Source: Nitrospirota bacterium
GTDB lineage: Bacteria > Nitrospirota > Thermodesulfovibrionia > UBA6902
Length of the DNA: 9,013 bases
Direction: 5' to 3'
NCBI GenBank assembly: GCA_024277515.1
Contig: JAJRVB010000183.1
Location: 1 to 9,013 of the forward strand
Positions 6,524 through 9,013 of the stretch are shown one piece after another. Positions within the stretch are counted from its first letter, which is position 1; each line of letters begins with the position of its first letter. The position numbers and the translations under genes are program-made. The notes beneath the pieces are model-generated. The model had not been told where the DNA came from. It worked only from the letters and a program-made list of their open reading frames with translations, and made no database searches.

Positions 6524-7618
6524 TTATTCTTCCCTTAATATAACCGCCGGATTATACTTCAATGCATCGACAACAGGGAAATGACTCGCGACAAGAGATA
6601 TGACCAGTCCGGCTGCAACAGACAGTGCCGGCAGATACAGGGGGATATCTATAAATGAACCAAAGGCACCCCACGAAACCGCCTGTGTAAAGAGGTAACC
6701 CATAATAAACCCTGCCGCACCTCCTGCCGCTCCTGTCAGCACGGCCTCTGAAAAATAGAACAATCTGATATTGTTCCGCGTTGCGCCGATCGCCTTCATA
6801 AGGCCGATCTCTTCTCTCCTTTCAAGGACGTTTGCGCCCATTGTACTCATTATGCTTACCATTGCAGCAAACAGGACAACAACTGTCACAAGGACCAGAA
6901 GAAGCTGAATCTTCTTTAGAAGGGACTCTTCAGCAACCGCTACCTGACGCAGGGTCTTCACCCCTGTTCCTGCAACTGTTTTTTCTATATTGCCGCTTAT
7001 TCCGGCCAGTTCACCCGCCCTCCCCCTCACGAGAACAACACTCAATTTTTTATCAATAGAGAGCAACTCCCACGCATGGGGGAGTGAAACGATCAGGGCA
7101 TTATCTTCAGCCCCTCCCCTTTCAAGAAACCCGCTGATGATAAATTCCATAATACCATTCTCTCCTGAAAGCGCTACGGCCTTGCCCGTTTCCAGCTGCA
7201 GGGCGTCCTTAAGGTTGATGCCGGCCAGTATTTCCCTCTCATTCAACGGCCACTTTCCATGCAGCCTCCATCCAGTTTCTTTTAGACTCCCTATATCAAG
7301 CCCGATGATTTCGATACTTTCATTATTAATAAAGGCCATGCCAAAGACATGTCCTGATACGTTCTCAACTCCATCAAGTTTTGATATGGCCTGGAGCGCG
7401 TCATAATCCAGAAAACCGCCGCTCCCGGAAGAAACTATCAGGTTGGCCCCATATGCCTTGAGTTCAGAACCGAGTTTCTCCTTTATCCCTGATGTAATGC
7501 CTAACAGTCCGGTCACAACAGCTACCGCCAGCATAATGGAAAGCGACGCAATAACAACACGGCCCTTTCTCTGAGATACGGACTTACTGAAGAAATAAAA
7601 AAACCAGCTTTGTTTCAT
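6524..7618 (-). CDS. FtsX/MacB-type ABC permease 2
   Basis: 364 residues with the four-helix MacB/FtsX plan: TM1 (about 20-42), a periplasmic MacB-PCD-like domain (about 45-230), then TM2 (237-262), TM3 (283-310) and TM4 (329-348). The cytoplasmic coupling motif RREEIGLMKAIGATRNNI (267-284) after TM2 is the FtsX-domain hallmark, and PAVILREE at the end is also typical. It has no cysteine. Its ATG overlaps the stop of permease 1 as ATGA and has an AAAGAGG site just upstream. It is similar in plan to permease 1, with ANLIV after TM1 and GKWP in the periplasmic part in both, but shorter by about 50 residues. The pair probably forms a heterodimer with the next gene's ATPase. Such permeases usually drive periplasmic mechanical work or export, not classical import. 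Confidence 0.92.
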   Translation of the reverse strand: MKQSWFFYFFSKSVSQRKGRVVIASLSIMLAVAVVTGLLGITSGIKEKLGSELKAYGANLIVSSGSGGFLDYDALQAISKLDGVENVSGHVFGMAFINNESIEIIGLDIGSLKETGWRLHGKWPLNEREILAGINLKDALQLETGKAVALSGENGIMEFIISGFLERGGAEDNALIVSLPHAWELLSIDKKLSVVLVRGRAGELAGISGNIEKTVAGTGVKTLRQVAVAEESLLKKIQLLLVLVTVVVLFAAMVSIMSTMGANVLERREEIGLMKAIGATRNNIRLFYFSEAVLTGAAGGAAGFIMGYLFTQAVSWGAFGSFIDIPLYLPALSVAAGLVISLVASHFPVVDALKYNPAVILREE

Positions 7619-8859
7619 TTTGCCTCTTTCAGCGCAATGCCCGGTTTTATTAGCAGCGCCCGCCTGATGGGAAGGATCGTGCCCGCAAGGGCTATCAGTA
7701 TCGCGCTCGCAATTGCTGTCAGCATAAGAGAGTCTCTCTGATGCAGGGCGGTCTCAAAGACATGTATTCCGATGTACTTTGAAACCGCCATTGATATGAG
7801 GTATCCGAGGATGCCGCCTGACAGACCAATCACAATTCCTTCCGTGACAAAGATAGAGACGATCCGGGACCGTGCCGCTCCCAGGGCCTTCATAAGTCCT
7901 ATCTCTTCAGACCTCCTCAAAAGACTCATGATCATGGTAGTAGATACTCCGAGTGCAGATGCGGCAAGGGCTATTATGCTGAGAAGATAAGTCAATATTT
8001 CGAGCTTGCCGAGCACATTACCCTCTGTCTCGGCAACCTGCCAGATCGGTCTTGCACTCGAACCGCGGAAGACCTCCTCAACCTGCCTTGCAATTGAGGT
8101 CACATAGCCCGTACAGTACCATTTTTCATATTCAGTCCGGGTCATGGTTTCAGGGTCCTTATATGCGAATTCATCCATCGGTCTTGTGAGGGCGCTCACA
8201 AGGACCTTTGATATTTTCCCATTCATGCCTTTGAATGCCTGCATTGACTGAAGGTCCATAAATGCCTGTCCGTCTTCAGGACCGCCCGTATCAAGAATAC
8301 CCGAAACCCTGAATAGTGAATCCCTGATGCGTACAGAATCTCCCTGCTGAATCCCGAACTCTGCAGCCAGTGTAGTTCCAAGGACAACTTCTTTCTCTGA
8401 ACCCGGCCACTTCCCGTCAATGGCCCACCATGGAGAAACACTCCTTATACCTGCCGGAAACGTCTTTGTCTCACCGGGCACCGGCAGTTCCTTTTCATAC
8501 CACGCTCCCACCAGTTCAACTTCTCTGCTCTGCCCGTTACGGGACAGGACTTCCTTTGCGTAAAGAAAAGGAGATATCCCGAGAATGTTATGCCGCCAGA
8601 AAATGGTCTTTACTTTTATCAGGTCGTCTTCCCTCAGAAACCTCCTCTGGTCCGTGAGATCGGCAAGGCCCTCCACTTTCGGTTCAACAAGAATATTGGC
8701 CCCAAAGGCCCTGAGCTCCTTTGACACCTTCCCGCTTATTTCAAAAGAGAGTGTAATAAGAGAGGCAGCTATTGCAGTGCCTACTGCTACGGAGGCGACC
8801 ATAAGCGCCATTGATTTTTTCTGATTGATAAAGGAGCTTTTGATTATAGCAAATAGCAT
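7615..8859 (-). CDS. FtsX/MacB-type ABC permease 1
   Basis: 414 residues from the ATG at 8859 (MLFAIIKSSFINQKKS). The frame stays open further upstream, but those codons (reading like SRFKIQDSRFK) come from heptamer repeats, so the longer start at GTG 8934 is rejected. Layout: TM1 (about 19-39), a large periplasmic domain (about 45-280), TM2 (286-312), TM3 (332-360) and TM4 (378-397). The coupling motif RRSEEIGLMKALGAARSRI (315-333) follows TM2. The periplasmic domain has EYEKWYCTGYVTSIARQVEE (243-262) with C249, the only cysteine in the protein. From memory, a similar WYCT-type block occurs in permeases that accompany DUF2318 proteins. There is no clear Shine-Dalgarno sequence at 8859; a GGAG-type stretch lies about 70 nt upstream, on the far side of the repeats. 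It is the first complete gene of the visible operon and is followed by permease 2 with a 4-nt overlap. Confidence 0.92.
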   Translation of the reverse strand: MLFAIIKSSFINQKKSMALMVASVAVGTAIAASLITLSFEISGKVSKELRAFGANILVEPKVEGLADLTDQRRFLREDDLIKVKTIFWRHNILGISPFLYAKEVLSRNGQSREVELVGAWYEKELPVPGETKTFPAGIRSVSPWWAIDGKWPGSEKEVVLGTTLAAEFGIQQGDSVRIRDSLFRVSGILDTGGPEDGQAFMDLQSMQAFKGMNGKISKVLVSALTRPMDEFAYKDPETMTRTEYEKWYCTGYVTSIARQVEEVFRGSSARPIWQVAETEGNVLGKLEILTYLLSIIALAASALGVSTTMIMSLLRRSEEIGLMKALGAARSRIVSIFVTEGIVIGLSGGILGYLISMAVSKYIGIHVFETALHQRDSLMLTAIASAILIALAGTILPIRRALLIKPGIALKEAK

Positions 8860-8862
8860 GTC

Positions 8863-8918
8863 TTTGAGTTTTGAGTTTCGAGTTTTGAATCTTGAATCTT
8901 GAATTTTGAATCTTGAAT
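8863..8918 (-). repeat. Eight tandem 7-nt repeats before permease 1
   Basis: Eight consecutive units on the plus strand: TTTGAGT (8863), TTTGAGT (8870), TTCGAGT (8877), TTTGAAT (8884), CTTGAAT (8891), CTTGAAT (8898), TTTGAAT (8905) and CTTGAAT (8912). On the coding (minus) strand they read as ATTCAAR/ACTCAAA and end 3 nt before the ATG at 8859. The array fills the gap after the likely stop of the preceding gene at 8925-8927. In the coding direction it contains no stop in any frame. Unit divergence is graded: GAGT units are next to the gene and GAAT units are distal. Confidence 0.95.
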
Positions 8919-8924
8919 TATAAC

Positions 8925-9013
8925 CTACTCCCACTCCATCATCATCATCGATGTATGGCTTTCCGGTATAAACCCTATGCCCCAGAAATAAATTATCGCG
9001 GTAGAAAGTGAGA
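8925..9013 (-). CDS. Possible C-terminal end of the upstream gene, unidentified
   Basis: On the minus strand a frame open from the window edge runs 28 codons to a TAG at 8925-8927. It reads SLSTAIIYFWGIGFIPE followed by SHTSMMMMEWE. The four methionines come from a (ATG)4 run. The hydrophobic YFWGIGFIP stretch could be the end of a membrane segment. Its stop lies just before the heptamer array, the same arrangement as the other two repeat elements, which favours it being real. A second frame, the one continuous with permease 1, is also open over the same bases (HRVYTGKPYIDDDDG), so the choice is not proven. I do not recognise the family. By context it would belong to the same operon. Confidence 0.4.
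   Translation of the reverse strand, partial: SLSTAIIYFWGIGFIPESHTSMMMMEWE

Noticed and set aside
8917..8922. TATAAT on the minus strand just before the heptamer array, as a promoter for permease 1
   Set aside because: The -10 match is perfect, but there is no acceptable -35 hexamer 16-18 nt upstream, and the genes look co-transcribed from further right.
8860..8934. N-terminal extension of permease 1 from GTG 8934
   Set aside because: The residues translate heptamer repeats. FtsX-type permeases begin close to the first membrane helix, matching ATG 8859.

Overview
The window holds two converging gene blocks. On the plus strand (1-3347) is a heat-shock chaperone operon: the last 53 codons of grpE, a complete dnaK and a complete dnaJ. 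On the minus strand, read from the right edge down to 3363, is a tightly packed five-gene membrane operon: two MacB/FtsX-type ABC permeases, their ATPase, a polytopic membrane protein ending in a cysteine-rich DUF2318 (Fe-S-type) domain, and a small ResB-like membrane protein. A short reading frame at the right edge (8925-9013) looks like the C-terminal end of the preceding gene. The two blocks end only 15 nt apart.

The minus-strand set (two FtsX-type permeases, ATPase, DUF2318 membrane protein) resembles the iron-acquisition cluster that in Campylobacter jejuni lies beside the iron permease FTR1 and the periplasmic P19 protein. My reading is that this is a periplasmic or inner-membrane iron (or iron-linked redox) system. 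Its FTR1/P19 partners, if present, would lie beyond position 9013. The ResB-like last gene takes a place where the Campylobacter cluster has thioredoxin-like genes. It lacks histidines in its first three membrane segments, so a heme-handling role is uncertain.

The least expected feature is a set of three short-period repeat clusters: 7-nt units at 2146-2225, 8-nt units at 5740-5849 and 7-nt units at 8863-8918. Each lies in the gap between a stop codon and the ATG of the next gene, and all units share a core close to YTGA. Two of the three are built as opposed arms around a spacer. The genes just downstream (dnaJ, the DUF2318 gene, permease 1) have no convincing Shine-Dalgarno sequence, whereas dnaK, permease 2 and the ATPase do. 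On one strand the repeats put TGA in several frames. On the other strand they are open, which gives false N-terminal extensions to two of the genes.

The organism is a bacterium, probably Gram-negative, with mid-range GC. The grpE-dnaK-dnaJ order, the protein styles and the intergenic heptad repeats suggest an environmental lineage such as Nitrospirota (Thermodesulfovibrionia-like) or a deltaproteobacterial-type group. This is an impression, not a demonstrated assignment. There is no mobile element, CRISPR array, tRNA or rRNA in the window, and no gene-free stretch over 300 bases.
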